Shown one piece after another: positions 24,191-33,055 of a DNA stretch of 64,000 nt; position 1 is the first letter of the stretch, and each line of letters starts with the position of its first letter. Made by a program: the position numbers and the translations under genes. The stretch comes from Bosea vaviloviae. GTDB lineage: Bacteria; Pseudomonadota; Alphaproteobacteria; Rhizobiales; Beijerinckiaceae. The stretch lies in assembly GCF_001741865.1 (NCBI RefSeq), contig NZ_CP017147.1, forward strand, positions 5,881,001 through 5,945,000. The letters are read 5' to 3'. The notes beneath the pieces were generated by a model. It saw only the letters and a list, made by a program, of their open reading frames with translations. It had not been told where the DNA came from and did no database searches.

Positions 24191-24763
24191 TCAGGCGGTG
24201 GTGTCGACGAGGCCCAGGCTTGAGCTGGGGGTCTTGGTCGTGCTCGTGCCGGCTGCGGTGTAGGACGAACTGGACAAGGTCTGCTGAGCGCTCTGCAGGA
24301 TCTTGAGGAATTCCGCGAGCGGATCGGCAGCGGCGCTGGAATCGGCCGCATTGGAAGAGGCCGCGTTCAACACCCCGGGGAGCCGGGTTTGGGTATCGTC
24401 GCTAGCCTGATCGCTGCTGTCTTTCTTGGCCGCCTGGGATTTGTGGCCATGGTGACCTCCGCCGACGCGGTGCCCACCCCCGAGCAGGCTCTTGAGTTCG
24501 CCGGCCTGAGCGCTGGTCAGCTTTCCCGACGAGACCTCGCCATCGATGAGCGAGCCGACCGTCGTGCCCAGCTTCCCCGTGGAAGACGAGGTGCTTTGGG
24601 TCGAGCTGGCGGTGAGCTGCTGCTGGATGTCGCCAAGCGCGCTGCCGAGCGCAGTCCCGTCCGCTGCGGAAATCTTGCCCGAGGCGATGTCGGCGTTCAG
24701 CCGGCTTTGGACGCGCGTCTCGAACCGGGAATAGTTCTGCGCGCTGGACGATACGCTACTCAT
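24191..24763 (-). CDS. Ser/Thr-rich hypothetical protein with two short internal repeats
   Basis: A 190-residue protein, start at ATG 24763 with AGGAGAG 7 nt upstream. No signal peptide or membrane helix. Two similar segments, ADIASGKISAADGTALGSAL and DGEVSSGKLTSAQAGELKSL, share an acidic-x-x-SGK-I/L-T/S-A-x-x-A-x-L pattern resembling a degenerate EF-hand or dockerin-type turn. Between them and the tail is a Gly/His patch GGGHRVGGGHHGHK. The C-terminal half is Ser/Ala/Thr-rich and probably disordered. I do not recognise a characterised family. Confidence 0.6.
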   Translation of the reverse strand: MSSVSSSAQNYSRFETRVQSRLNADIASGKISAADGTALGSALGDIQQQLTASSTQSTSSSTGKLGTTVGSLIDGEVSSGKLTSAQAGELKSLLGGGHRVGGGHHGHKSQAAKKDSSDQASDDTQTRLPGVLNAASSNAADSSAAADPLAEFLKILQSAQQTLSSSSYTAAGTSTTKTPSSSLGLVDTTA

Positions 24764-25203
24764 GGAACGCTCTCCTGACTGGCCCCTTTGGGTCATCGAT
24801 ACCGGTGGCGGAGGCCGCATCGGTGCTGGCCTCCGGGCAAGCGGCACGCAATTGCCGAGCCGGAGAAAAAGGCAATCAAATCAATCGATTAAATGATCGT
24901 TCACCATAATGGTCCGGCAGCTTTTGCCATGTTGCGAGGACCGGGAGGCAGAAATTGCCCGCTCTTCCCGGCTCATCGCCGGCATGCCACAGGCCGTCAT
25001 GGCCGGGAACGCTGCGAAACCGGCGCGACGCGACATCGTCGGGCTCTTGCCTCACGCCGCAAATCATCCGAAGAGGACGAGGCTGCAATCGAACCCGGTC
25101 GCGGCCCGCAGGCCGCCATTCGCTGCCGGCGCTATGTGGAGCCGGCGGCGAAACACTCTCCCGCCGCCAGCCATCTCCGCGGCAAGGGACGGCGCGTCGC
25201 CAG
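24764..25203. other. 440-bp intergenic region without a supportable gene
   Basis: The region separates two divergent genes. It includes an AT-rich patch near 24870-24905 (with TCAATCGATTAAATGATCG), which is the likeliest promoter location, and otherwise GC-rich sequence. Open frames run through it but lack ribosome sites and recognisable sequence. Confidence 0.5.
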
Positions 25204-26241
25204 ATGACCAACACTCGCCAGCAACGCATCCTGCTGACCGGAGCCGCCGGCTTCGTCGGCTACCATGTCGCCGAGGCGCTGCTCGCCCAAGGTATCCAGG
25301 TTCTGGGCATCGACAACCTGACGCCCTATTACGACCCGGCCCTGAAGCAGGCCCGGCTCGACCGGCTCACCCCGCGCAATGGCTTTGCCTTCGAGGCCCT
25401 GGATATCGCCGACTATGATGGGCTCCTGTCGGCTTTTGCGGCTTACCGGCCCGACGCCGTCATTCACCTCGCGGCCCAGGCCGGTGTGCGCTATTCGCTC
25501 GACAATCCGCGCGCCTATGCCAGCGCCAATCTCGACGGGTTCCTGTCGGTGCTGGAGGCCTGCCGGCACAATCCCGTCGGCCATCTGATCTATGCCTCGT
25601 CGAGCTCGGTCTACGGCGCCAACGCCAAGACGCCGTTCAGCGAGCATGACGGCGCCGATCATCCAGTCTCGCTCTACGCCGCAACCAAGCGCGCCAATGA
25701 ATTGATGGCGCATTCCTACGCCCATCTCTACGGCATCCCGGCGACGGGCCTGCGCTTCTTCACCGTCTACGGACCCTGGGGCCGGCCGGACATGGCTTAC
25801 TTCAAGTTCACCAAGGCGATCCTCGAGGGCCAGCCGATCGACGTCTACGCCGAAAGCGAGATGAGCCGCGACTTCACCTATGTCGACGATGTCAGCGAGG
25901 CGATCGTCCGGCTCGTGGCTGCGCCGCCCCAGGCCGATCCCGCTTTCGACCAGGCCCGCCCTGACCCCGCGACGGCCGCCGCTCCGCACCGCATCTACAA
26001 TATCGGCAACCACACGCCCGTGCGGCTCGACCACTTCATCGCGGCGGTCGAGCAGGCCTGCGGCAAGCCCGCGATCAAGCGCCACCTGCCGATGCAGCCC
26101 GGCGACGTGCCCGCGACCTTCGCCGATGTCTCCGCCTTGATGGCAAAGGTCGATTTCAGGCCGGACACGCCGATCGAGACCGGCATCGCCCGTTTCGTGG
26201 CGTGGTACCGCGAATTCTACCGCATCGGGACAGCCGGCTGA
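25204..26241 (+). CDS. NAD-dependent nucleotide-sugar epimerase, UDP-glucuronate 4-epimerase-like
   Basis: A 345-residue extended short-chain dehydrogenase that probably interconverts UDP-glucuronate and UDP-galacturonate for surface polysaccharide or LPS. Rossmann motif TGAAGFVG is at 12-19. Catalytic SSSSVYG and YAATKRANE (YxxxK) are present. FFTVYGPWGRPDMAYFKFTK and ESEMSRDFTYVDDV are the marks of the GAE subgroup. The ribosome site is weak, but the Rossmann motif fixes the start closely. Its stop abuts the stop of the convergent chemoreceptor gene with no gap. Confidence 0.88.
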   Translation: MTNTRQQRILLTGAAGFVGYHVAEALLAQGIQVLGIDNLTPYYDPALKQARLDRLTPRNGFAFEALDIADYDGLLSAFAAYRPDAVIHLAAQAGVRYSLDNPRAYASANLDGFLSVLEACRHNPVGHLIYASSSSVYGANAKTPFSEHDGADHPVSLYAATKRANELMAHSYAHLYGIPATGLRFFTVYGPWGRPDMAYFKFTKAILEGQPIDVYAESEMSRDFTYVDDVSEAIVRLVAAPPQADPAFDQARPDPATAAAPHRIYNIGNHTPVRLDHFIAAVEQACGKPAIKRHLPMQPGDVPATFADVSALMAKVDFRPDTPIETGIARFVAWYREFYRIGTAG

Positions 26242-27822
26242 TCAGCCCCTGACGACGTCGCGGGAGAACCGGGCGACGGATTCGTCGAGACGGGTCGCCG
26301 AAACATCGATCCCGGCCGCAGCCTGGGAAATCTCCTCGCCGCTCTCCAGAGTGCGGGCGGCATCGGCCGCGACGCGGTCGATCGCCTGTGCCGCCTGCTC
26401 GGCCTCGGAAACGGCGCGTGCCAGCAGAGCCAGCATGGTCTCGATGGCCTCGGCTTGCTGGTCGACGGCAATGACGATGCCGCCGGTCGCGCCCACGATC
26501 GCATCCGTCGAGGCACTGATGTTCATCACAGCCGCGAGCGAACGCTCGGTCGCCAGCCGCACCTCCTCGATACGCTGGGCGATGTCTTCCGTCGCTGCTC
26601 CGGTCCGCGCGGCGAGATCCTTGACCTCGCTGGCGACGACCGCGAAACCGCGGCCTGCGAGGCCGGCGCGAGCCGCCTCGATCGTCGCATTGAGGGCGAG
26701 CAGATTGGTCTGGGCGGCAATGTCACGGATCAGGTTGGAAACCTGGCCGATATCGCGCACCGCCCCGGTCAGCCCGGTCTTGATGGCAATAGAGGCCACG
26801 ACATCGGCGGCCGCCATGCGCACGAGCTGCGTCGTCGCATCGGTCTCGTGGCGGATCAGTCCGATTGTCTCGGTCAGCCGGCGCGAACAGAACTCGACCG
26901 AGGCGATGTCGCTCTTGGCCGAACCGACCCGTCCGAGAGCTCCCGACAGGGTGTCATGCGAGCTGCGGGCGATGCTCCGCAGTCCCTCGGCCGCCTCGTT
27001 CATGCGGCTCGCCGACTGCGAGAAGGCGCCGAGGATATCGCCGACATCATCGCGGAAACCCGCAGCCTGCGCCTCCACCTGCTGGCGTCGCCGTTCCTCG
27101 CTCAGCGCGCGCGCCTGTGCCTCCTCGCGCAGCGTCGCTGCCGTGATCGAGCCCCGCACGCGCTCGATATAAAGCAGCGCGAAGGCCCGCAACGAGATGA
27201 CCAGCACGGTGCTGTAGATCAGCAGCATGGCAAGGTTGGCGACTGCCTGGTCAAGCCCCGTGAAGACGAGCTGGATCAGCCGGCCGGCCATGATCAGCCC
27301 CGAGAACATCAACGCGGCCGCCGGCATGCTCGCCATCGTGAAGATGCCTGCGAAGATGAGGCCCGCCAGGATGGTCGAAAAGAGCACCTCCATCTGCGGC
27401 GCGACGCCCGGATTGAGCCCTATCGCGATCACCAGCCAAGGCATCGCCATGATGGCGGAGTCGGCGATGATGCGCGCGACGAAGCGTTCCGAAGGTGGCT
27501 CGCTGCGCTGGCGCGCCTTGATCAGTCTGATCCGCCTGATCCCGAGGAAGCCGATGGCGGCAACGCTGGCCGCCCAGGAGACAGGCAGCAGGATCCAGCC
27601 ATAGTACAGCGCCGCGAGCGCAATGACCCAGGCGGCCAGCACATTCGAGATCAGGATTGGCGGCAGGATCGTGACGAAGATGTCTGCCTGCGATTGCCGC
27701 AGCAGGGCCGCCTCCCCTTCATTCAGGAGAGGCAGCCGCAGCAATCTGCTGATCCACATCTGATAGCGCGCCAAAAGCGCTATGATCTTCGGTACTTGGC
27801 GCTGTTGATCCGCTCTCTCCAT
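26242..27822 (-). CDS. Methyl-accepting chemotaxis-type signal transducer with multi-TM N-terminus
   Basis: A 526-residue transducer. About six hydrophobic segments lie between residues 45 and 220, and no periplasmic ligand-binding domain is evident. This is followed by a coiled coil (about 225-260) and an MCP signalling domain with the conserved hairpin [20 protein letters not shown] and [18 protein letters not shown]. The membrane-embedded sensor suggests response to membrane state, redox or lipophilic cues. No EAAR-like C-terminal CheR tether is seen. Located apart from the flagellar block. Confidence 0.87.
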   Translation of the reverse strand: MERADQQRQVPKIIALLARYQMWISRLLRLPLLNEGEAALLRQSQADIFVTILPPILISNVLAAWVIALAALYYGWILLPVSWAASVAAIGFLGIRRIRLIKARQRSEPPSERFVARIIADSAIMAMPWLVIAIGLNPGVAPQMEVLFSTILAGLIFAGIFTMASMPAAALMFSGLIMAGRLIQLVFTGLDQAVANLAMLLIYSTVLVISLRAFALLYIERVRGSITAATLREEAQARALSEERRRQQVEAQAAGFRDDVGDILGAFSQSASRMNEAAEGLRSIARSSHDTLSGALGRVGSAKSDIASVEFCSRRLTETIGLIRHETDATTQLVRMAAADVVASIAIKTGLTGAVRDIGQVSNLIRDIAAQTNLLALNATIEAARAGLAGRGFAVVASEVKDLAARTGAATEDIAQRIEEVRLATERSLAAVMNISASTDAIVGATGGIVIAVDQQAEAIETMLALLARAVSEAEQAAQAIDRVAADAARTLESGEEISQAAAGIDVSATRLDESVARFSRDVVRG

Positions 27823-27946
27823 GCCAGCTTTTCTGCCGTGCGCTTATACTCCCATGGACAGCTTGGCCGCGGGAACTCAAGACCAGGTTAATCTCGCCTC
27901 ACGACCCGTTCGGCCGCATCTGGCGAACTCTGCCTGCCTCTGGCTG

Positions 27947-29041
27947 CTACACCGCGCCATGCGCCTCGACGTAAAGCGCATAGAGCGAATGCGAGCTCGC
28001 CATGTAGAGGCGGTTGCCCTTGGGACCGCCGAAGCACAGATTGGCGCAGCGCTCCGGCAGGCGGATGAAGGCGAGCGGCTTGCCGGCGGGGCTGAACACC
28101 ATGACACCGTCAAGATCCTCCGACTTGCCCCGCAATGAGAAGACCTTGCGCCCACCGGTATCTGCCGCTTCCGCATTAAGCGCGCCATTGCTGCCATAGC
28201 CGCACCAGAGATTGCCGTCGCGGTCGACCCTGAAGCCGTCCAGCGCGCCGAAATCGGCGGCATCGACCACCTTGGTCTTGTTCGAGGCCTTGCCCTGCGC
28301 GTCGATGTCGTAGCTCCAGATGCTGCGATTGGGCGTGCCGCGCCATTCCACGACATAGAGCTTCTTCTCGTCGGGCGAAAAGGCGAGGCCATTCGGGTTC
28401 ACCAGATCGGTGATCACCGCCATGAGCTTGCCGTCGGTGCCGATGCGATAGACGTTGGTCGTCGCCTGCTCCGGCTTGGCGCGGAAGCCTTCCCATTCGC
28501 CGCTGATGCCGAAGAGCGGATCGGTGAACCAGATCGTATCATCGGATTTGACGACGATGTCGTTGGGCGCGTTGAGACGCTTGCCCTCATAGCTGTCGGC
28601 CAGAACGGTGATCTTGCCGTTCTTCTCGGTGCGGGTGATCCGGCGCGTCACCGAATGCTCGCAGGTGACGAGACGACCCTGGCGGTCGCGGGCATTGCCG
28701 TTGGCGTAGTTGGCGTTCTCGCGGAAGACGGTGAAGCTGTTCTTCACCTCGTCATATTTCATGATCCGGTTGTTCGGGATGTCGCTCACCAGCAGGTAGC
28801 GCCCTTGCGGGAAATAGACCGGCCCCTCGGCCCAGCGCATGCCGGTCCCCAGTTGCTCCACGGTGCTCGAATAGATCCGGTATTTCGCGAAGCTGGGATC
28901 GAGGATCTCGACCGATGGATCAGGGTAGCGCTGGTTCGGCTTGAACGGGAAGCCTTGCGCGAGTGCGGGCCGGGCCAGAACTGAGCCGGCTATGACGGCC
29001 GCGCCGCCCGCGAGCAGATGACGACGAGATGTTTCAACCAT
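27947..29041 (-). CDS. Tat-exported SMP-30/gluconolactonase family protein
   Basis: A 364-residue six-bladed beta-propeller of the SMP-30/LRE family, members of which hydrolyse sugar lactones to aldonic acids. The N-terminus TSRRHLLAGGAAVIAGSVLA is a clear twin-arginine signal, so it acts in the periplasm. Conserved metal-site segments are RWAEGPVYFPQGRYLLVSDI, LNAPNDIVVKSDDTIWFTDP and NPNGLAFSPDEKKLYVVE. GGGGGAAA lies upstream of the ATG. It is last in a minus-strand set with the RraA-like and Bug genes, which supports a role at the head of a sugar-acid pathway. Confidence 0.88.
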   Translation of the reverse strand: MVETSRRHLLAGGAAVIAGSVLARPALAQGFPFKPNQRYPDPSVEILDPSFAKYRIYSSTVEQLGTGMRWAEGPVYFPQGRYLLVSDIPNNRIMKYDEVKNSFTVFRENANYANGNARDRQGRLVTCEHSVTRRITRTEKNGKITVLADSYEGKRLNAPNDIVVKSDDTIWFTDPLFGISGEWEGFRAKPEQATTNVYRIGTDGKLMAVITDLVNPNGLAFSPDEKKLYVVEWRGTPNRSIWSYDIDAQGKASNKTKVVDAADFGALDGFRVDRDGNLWCGYGSNGALNAEAADTGGRKVFSLRGKSEDLDGVMVFSPAGKPLAFIRLPERCANLCFGGPKGNRLYMASSHSLYALYVEAHGAV

Positions 29042-29166
29042 TGTTTCCCCCGGAGTTTTTTGTCGTTGATGGTCTTAAGCGCGGCAGCCGGTCTTCGCCG
29101 GCTTCTCCGCAGAATATGGTCCCAAGGCTTGCGCGCCGCCGCCTCAGCGGCGGGCGGCGCGGGCGT

Positions 29167-29880
29167 TCAGGACCAGCTCGGCCGCCATTTGGCGAACTCG
29201 ACCTTGGTCTCGGCATTGGCGGGATAAAGCCCGAAGATGCCCTGCCCGGCGCGCACGCGCTCGGCGACGAAATCCTCATAGGCCGTCTGCTCATAGACCT
29301 CCGGCGCGATCTCGTTGGCGAGATGGGCGGGAATGACGCAGACGCCCTCGCCGTCGCCGACCATGATGTCGCCGGGATAGACAGCGACGTCGCCGCAGGC
29401 GATCGGCGCGTTGATGTCGAGCGCATGGTGGCGGATCAGATTGGTCGGCGCGCTCGGGCGGTTGTGATAGGCGGGGATCGCCATGGCGGCGATCTCCGGC
29501 GTATCGCGAAAGCCGCCATCGGTGACCACGCCGGCGACGCCACGCTGCATCAGGCGCGAGACCAGGATGCCGCCGGCCGAGGCCGCGCGCGGGTCCTTGC
29601 GGCTGTCGATCACCATGACATGACCGGCCGGGCAATCCTCGACCGCGCGCCGCTGCGGATGCTCTGTGCCCTCGAAGGACGAGAGCAGGTCGAGATCCTC
29701 GCGCGCCGGGATATAGCGCAGCGTGAAGGCCTCGCCGACCATCGAGCCGGACTTCTGGCCGAGCGGCCTGACATCCTGGATGAAGACGTTGCGGAAGCCG
29801 CGCTTGAACAGAGCGGTGGTGAGCGTGGCGGTCGAGACGCGCTTCAGTTTCGTGCGGTTTTCGGGAGTGAGGGTCGTCAT
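29167..29880 (-). CDS. RraA-family protein (HMG/CHA aldolase-like)
   Basis: A 237-residue protein of the RraA / 4-hydroxy-4-methyl-2-oxoglutarate aldolase fold. Segments typical of the family are VSTATLTTALFKRGFRNVFI, GEAFTLRYIPAREDLD, SAGGILVSRLMQRGVAGVVTDGGFRDTPEI (GxxxxxxAxxxGxxGxVxDGxxRD in pattern) and YPGDIMVGDGEGVCVIPAHL. The GxxRD metal/oxyanion signature of catalytic members is intact, so an aldolase or oxo-acid decarboxylase is more likely than an RNase E inhibitor. It sits with sugar-acid genes. Confidence 0.83.
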   Translation of the reverse strand: MTTLTPENRTKLKRVSTATLTTALFKRGFRNVFIQDVRPLGQKSGSMVGEAFTLRYIPAREDLDLLSSFEGTEHPQRRAVEDCPAGHVMVIDSRKDPRAASAGGILVSRLMQRGVAGVVTDGGFRDTPEIAAMAIPAYHNRPSAPTNLIRHHALDINAPIACGDVAVYPGDIMVGDGEGVCVIPAHLANEIAPEVYEQTAYEDFVAERVRAGQGIFGLYPANAETKVEFAKWRPSWS

Positions 29881-29935
29881 GATCTTGAGCGGGGCTCCAG
29901 CGAAGGGTCGAGCATTTTGTCATCGTGAGACGGAT

Positions 29936-30006
29936 GGCGTGGCGGTCGAGAACCGGAGCGGAGCGTACTCAAGTACGTGAGCACCGGAAGCGCAGACCGC
30001 CACGTC
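29936..30006. repeat. Palindromic intergenic repeat
   Basis: Outer arms GGCGTGGCGGTC (29936-29947) and GACCGCCACGTC (29995-30006) pair with one mismatch around an inner imperfect dyad GAGCGTACTCAAGTACGTGAGC. It fills most of the gap between the Bug-type and RraA genes. Similar units occur in intergenic regions of related genomes as far as I recall. Confidence 0.65.
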
Positions 30007-30041
30007 AGGCGGCCGCGCTGGCGGAATGATCGGCCCTTCGC

Positions 30042-31010
30042 TCATTCGATCTTTACATTCGCCTTCTGCGCCACCTCGGCCCAGCGCTTGGTCTCGGCGG
30101 CGATATGGGCGGCAAACTGTTCTTGCGTCGAACCGACGGGATCGACACCGAGCTTCTTCAACTGCTCGATCGTGCCAGGCTCGCGCATGATCGCCTGCAC
30201 CTCGGTGGAAAGCCTGGCGACGATCTCCTTGGGCACGCCCGACGGCGCGAAGATGCCGTGCCAGGAGGTCGCGGCATAGCCCGGGATGAACTCGGCCAGC
30301 GCCGGCAGATCCTTCGCCACAGCCAGCCGCTCCGGCGTCGCGGTGGCGAGCGCGCGGATCTTGCCGGCCTCGACATGCGGCCAGGCGATGGTGATGTTGT
30401 CGAACGAGACCTGGATCTGGCCTGAGAGCAGATCCTGCGTCACCTGCCCGCTGGAACGATAAGGCACATGGGCCATGTCGGTCCCGGTCGCGACCTTGAA
30501 CAATTCGGCCGCCATATGCGTCGAGGTGCCGGCGCCCGACGAGCCGAACGAGTATTTGCCGGGATTGGCCTTCAAGAGCGCGATCAGCTCCGGCACCGTC
30601 TTGGCCGGCAGGTCGATATTGACCATCAGGATGTTCGGCACGCTCGCCACCTGCGAAATCGGCGCGAAATCCTTGATGTGGTCATAGGGCATCTTGGCGT
30701 AGACGCCGGGATTGATCGCATGGGTCGAGACCGTGCCCATGGTCAGCGTGTAGCCATCGGGCGTCGAGCGTGCGACGGCGGCTACGCCGGTATTGCCGCC
30801 GGCTCCGGCCCGGTTCTCGACGATGAAGCGACCGTTCATCCGGGCGCCCAGCCTTTCGGCCAGCAGACGTCCGAGGATGTCGGTGGTGCCGCCCGCGGCG
30901 AAGGGCACGACGATCGTCACGACCCTGGAGGGATAATCTCCCTGAGCCATCGCGGCTGGCGCAGCAGCCAGGCAAGCGGCAGCGATCATGGCCCTGCGTG
31001 TCAGTCTCAT
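30042..31010 (-). CDS. Bug/TctC family periplasmic binding protein
   Basis: A 322-residue tripartite tricarboxylate-type substrate-binding protein. Signal peptide MRLTRRAMIAAACLAAAPAA is cleaved after AMAQ. Family motifs are YPSRVVTIVVPFAAGGTTDI, VVENRAGAGGNTG-like FIVENRAGAGGNTGVAAVAR, FGSSGAGTSTHMAAELF and WHGIFAPSGVPKEIV. GGGAGG lies upstream of ATG 31010. No TctA or TctB permease gene is in the window, so it is an orphan receptor. Its position suggests it binds the sugar acid handled by its neighbours. Divergent from the GntR gene. Confidence 0.9.
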   Translation of the reverse strand: MRLTRRAMIAAACLAAAPAAMAQGDYPSRVVTIVVPFAAGGTTDILGRLLAERLGARMNGRFIVENRAGAGGNTGVAAVARSTPDGYTLTMGTVSTHAINPGVYAKMPYDHIKDFAPISQVASVPNILMVNIDLPAKTVPELIALLKANPGKYSFGSSGAGTSTHMAAELFKVATGTDMAHVPYRSSGQVTQDLLSGQIQVSFDNITIAWPHVEAGKIRALATATPERLAVAKDLPALAEFIPGYAATSWHGIFAPSGVPKEIVARLSTEVQAIMREPGTIEQLKKLGVDPVGSTQEQFAAHIAAETKRWAEVAQKANVKIE

Positions 31011-31114
31011 TGTCGGCAATCCTCCCATTGCGTTTTCAGTCCCGGCTCGTTGCGCCGGTGCGGCCCTTGGCTTGGCCTTGAGAGTGACATAGCACGACAT
31101 TTCGAATTTGAAAT

Positions 31115-31126
31115 CTGAAATTTCAG
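31115..31126. promoter_or_regulatory. Candidate operator palindrome between Bug and GntR genes
   Basis: Perfect 12-bp palindrome CTGAAATTTCAG inside an AT-rich run (31099-31130) that also contains GAATTTGAAAT. It is the only AT-rich dyad in the divergent gap and is a reasonable binding site for the adjacent GntR-family regulator. Confidence 0.45.
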
Positions 31127-31221
31127 ACTTGCCGGCACTTGCGGTTTGTGATGTTTGGTGCCGCCATGGGTTCCTGGTCGCCTCACTCCCATCCGGGATT
31201 CGTCGGCTGCGAAACCATGAC

Positions 31222-31297
31222 CTGGAACCGCCAAGTTCTGGAACCGCCAAGTTCTGGAACGCCAAGTTCTTCTGGAACCGCCAAACGCTGGAACGCA
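31222..31297 (+). repeat. 16-bp tandem repeats abutting the GntR start codon
   Basis: Two exact copies of CTGGAACCGCCAAGTT (31222-31237, 31238-31253), a third with one base deleted (from 31254), a fourth ending AAACG (31272-31287) and a partial fifth, CTGGAACGC, running into the ATG at 31298. The last copy supplies the only purine-rich sequence (GGAAC) near the start codon. Confidence 0.8.
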
Positions 31298-32002
31298 ATG
31301 TCGCAATCGATCGCCATCGAGCCCGTCGCTCCGCATCTGCTGCGCTCCCTGCGCGAGCATGTGCATGAGCGCTTGCGTCGCGCGATCGTCGCCGGGCGCT
31401 TCCGCAATGGCGAACGCCTGAACGAGCGCCAGCTCGCCGAAATGCTCGGCGTCAGCACTACCCCGGTGAAGGACGCGATCCGCAAGCTGGAAAGCGAGGG
31501 GCTGGTCCGCACGGAAGCCCGGCGCGGCGTCTTCGTCGAGTTCTCGGCCCGGCAGGCGCTGGAAATGGCGCTTGGCCGCGCCGCGCTCGAAAGCGTCATG
31601 GCTCATATCGCCGCCAACCGGCTGAGCGAAGCCGACATCGCCGAGATGGCGCGCCTGATCGACGACATGGAGCATGCGACGGCACATAGCGCGCTTGAGG
31701 ATCTCGTCACCCTGAACGAGGCCTATCACGGCACGATCCACCGGATTTCGGGCTGCACCTATCTCGAGCGCCGGCTCGACGGCCAGCGCATGTACGATCA
31801 CGCCCAGCGCATCGCGCTGCTCTCCGAGTCCGCCGAGCGCGCCCAGGGCTTTGAGGAACACAAATCGATTTTCGAGGCGCTGGCGGGACGCGATCCGGCG
31901 CTCGCCGAGACGAGGATGAGACGCCACATCGTGCGCTCGGCGAAAGCCCATGTGCGCCAGGTGTTCGGCTCAGATGCGGAGGGACTGGCCTATGACGAAT
32001 GA
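31298..32002 (+). CDS. GntR family (FadR/FCD subfamily) transcriptional regulator
   Basis: A 234-residue regulator. The N-terminal winged HTH (about 20-85) has LRRAIVAGRFRNGERLNERQ, LAEMLGVSTTPVKDAIRKLE and EGLVRTEARRGVFV. The C-terminal FCD ligand domain (about 90-225) has the metal-binding His/Asp pattern including NEAYHGTIHRISG and EEHKSIFEALAGRD. Ligands of such regulators are often sugar acids. The start at 31298 (MSQSIAIEP) is chosen. An in-frame ATG 31217 would translate the upstream repeats. Its end overlaps the DapA-like gene by 11 nt. Confidence 0.9.
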   Translation: MSQSIAIEPVAPHLLRSLREHVHERLRRAIVAGRFRNGERLNERQLAEMLGVSTTPVKDAIRKLESEGLVRTEARRGVFVEFSARQALEMALGRAALESVMAHIAANRLSEADIAEMARLIDDMEHATAHSALEDLVTLNEAYHGTIHRISGCTYLERRLDGQRMYDHAQRIALLSESAERAQGFEEHKSIFEALAGRDPALAETRMRRHIVRSAKAHVRQVFGSDAEGLAYDE

Positions 32003-32909
32003 TACAGTGCGCAAGGCTTTGCGCGGCATCTCCGGCGTGCATGTCACCGCCTGGGGGGCCGATGGCGAGGCCGATTGGGCGGTGACGGCTAAGATCGTCG
32101 CGCGCATCGCGGCGGCCGGCATCCACAACATCGTCTCGGCCGGCAACACCGGCGAGTTCTACCCGATGACGACCGACGAGGTCGTGAGGAGCCACGCCGT
32201 CGCCGCGCAGGCCGCCAATGGCAAGGCACTGGTGACCGCCGGCATCGGCCGCTCCCTGCGCGAAGCCGTCTCGACCGGCAAGCTCGCCGCGACCGCGGGC
32301 TGCGACGCGGTGATGGTGCATCACCCGCTCGACCCCTTCGCCGCGCCGCAGTCGCAGGCTGACTACATCATCGCCATCGCCGAGGCGCTGACATTGCCTG
32401 TCGTCGCCTATATCCGCTCGGACGCGATCGGCGTGAAGGACCTCGTCCGCGTCGCGACCCATGCCAATGTCGCCGGCGTCAAATTCGCCTCGACCAACGC
32501 GATGCTGCTGGCCGAATGCGTCCGCGCCACGGAAGGCACCAGCGCCAACTGGATCTGCGGCCTGGCTGAAGGCTGGGCCGCGCCCTTCTATGCGCTGGGT
32601 GCGCGCGGCTTCACCTCGGGGCTGGTCAATGTCGCGCCCGAACGCTCGCTCTCGATCTGGCAGGCGCTGGAGGCGGGCGACTTCGCCAAGGCGCGCGCGC
32701 AGGTCAGCGAGATCGCCGGCTTCGAGACGATGCGGACGAAATACGGCAACGGCGCCAATGTCACGGTGGTGAAGGAGGCGCTCGGCCTGCTCGGCACGCC
32801 GGTCGGGCCGGTGCGCCTGCCCGGCCTGCCCGAACTGAACGAGGCCGAACGCGCGGAACTCCGCCGCATCGTCGCCGGCTGGAGCGCCGTGCGAGTGGCA
32901 GCGGAGTAG
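31992..32909 (+). CDS. DapA/NAL-family lyase or dehydratase acting on a 2-keto-3-deoxy acid
   Basis: A 305-residue class I aldolase-superfamily enzyme. The pyruvate-binding GNTGEF is at 51-56, catalytic Tyr near 140 (VVAYIRS) and the Schiff-base Lys near 164 (VAGVKFAS). With a sugar-acid dehydratase next door, likely reactions are cleavage of 2-keto-3-deoxy-pentonate or -hexonate to pyruvate plus an aldehyde, or dehydration to alpha-ketoglutarate semialdehyde. Lysine biosynthesis is unlikely. GGAGGGA lies 7 nt before ATG 31992. The start overlaps the regulator end, so the two are co-translated. Confidence 0.87.
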   Translation: MTNDTVRKALRGISGVHVTAWGADGEADWAVTAKIVARIAAAGIHNIVSAGNTGEFYPMTTDEVVRSHAVAAQAANGKALVTAGIGRSLREAVSTGKLAATAGCDAVMVHHPLDPFAAPQSQADYIIAIAEALTLPVVAYIRSDAIGVKDLVRVATHANVAGVKFASTNAMLLAECVRATEGTSANWICGLAEGWAAPFYALGARGFTSGLVNVAPERSLSIWQALEAGDFAKARAQVSEIAGFETMRTKYGNGANVTVVKEALGLLGTPVGPVRLPGLPELNEAERAELRRIVAGWSAVRVAAE

Positions 32910-32918
32910 CGCCACCCC

Positions 32919-33011
32919 GTCATGGTCGCCCTTGTGGCGACCATCCACGTCTTGGCTGGTCGCGACCTGTGTTCAAGACGTGGATGCTCGGGACAAGCCC
33001 GAGCATGACGG
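32919..33011. repeat. Composite palindromic intergenic repeat
   Basis: Three hairpins in series: ATGGTCGCC/GGCGACCAT (32922-32944), CATCCACGTCTTG/CAAGACGTGGATG (32942-32954 with 32974-32986) and GCTCGGG/CCCGAGC (32986-33004), ending CATGACGG. I recognise this type as a common dispersed repeat of rhizobial-type genomes. It lies between two genes that should be co-transcribed. Confidence 0.7.
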
Positions 33012-33055
33012 AGAATGCCTGCGACAAACAAAAAGATCACTCGAAGGAAACGCCT

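Noticed and set aside
24002..24200. tRNA-Met as an integration site of a mobile element
   Set aside because: No integrase gene, no direct repeat of the tRNA 3' end and no change in gene type downstream within view.
24909..25203. N-terminal extension or separate gene upstream of the epimerase
   Set aside because: The frame is open but the Rossmann motif fixes the epimerase start near 25204 and the upstream peptide looks non-coding.
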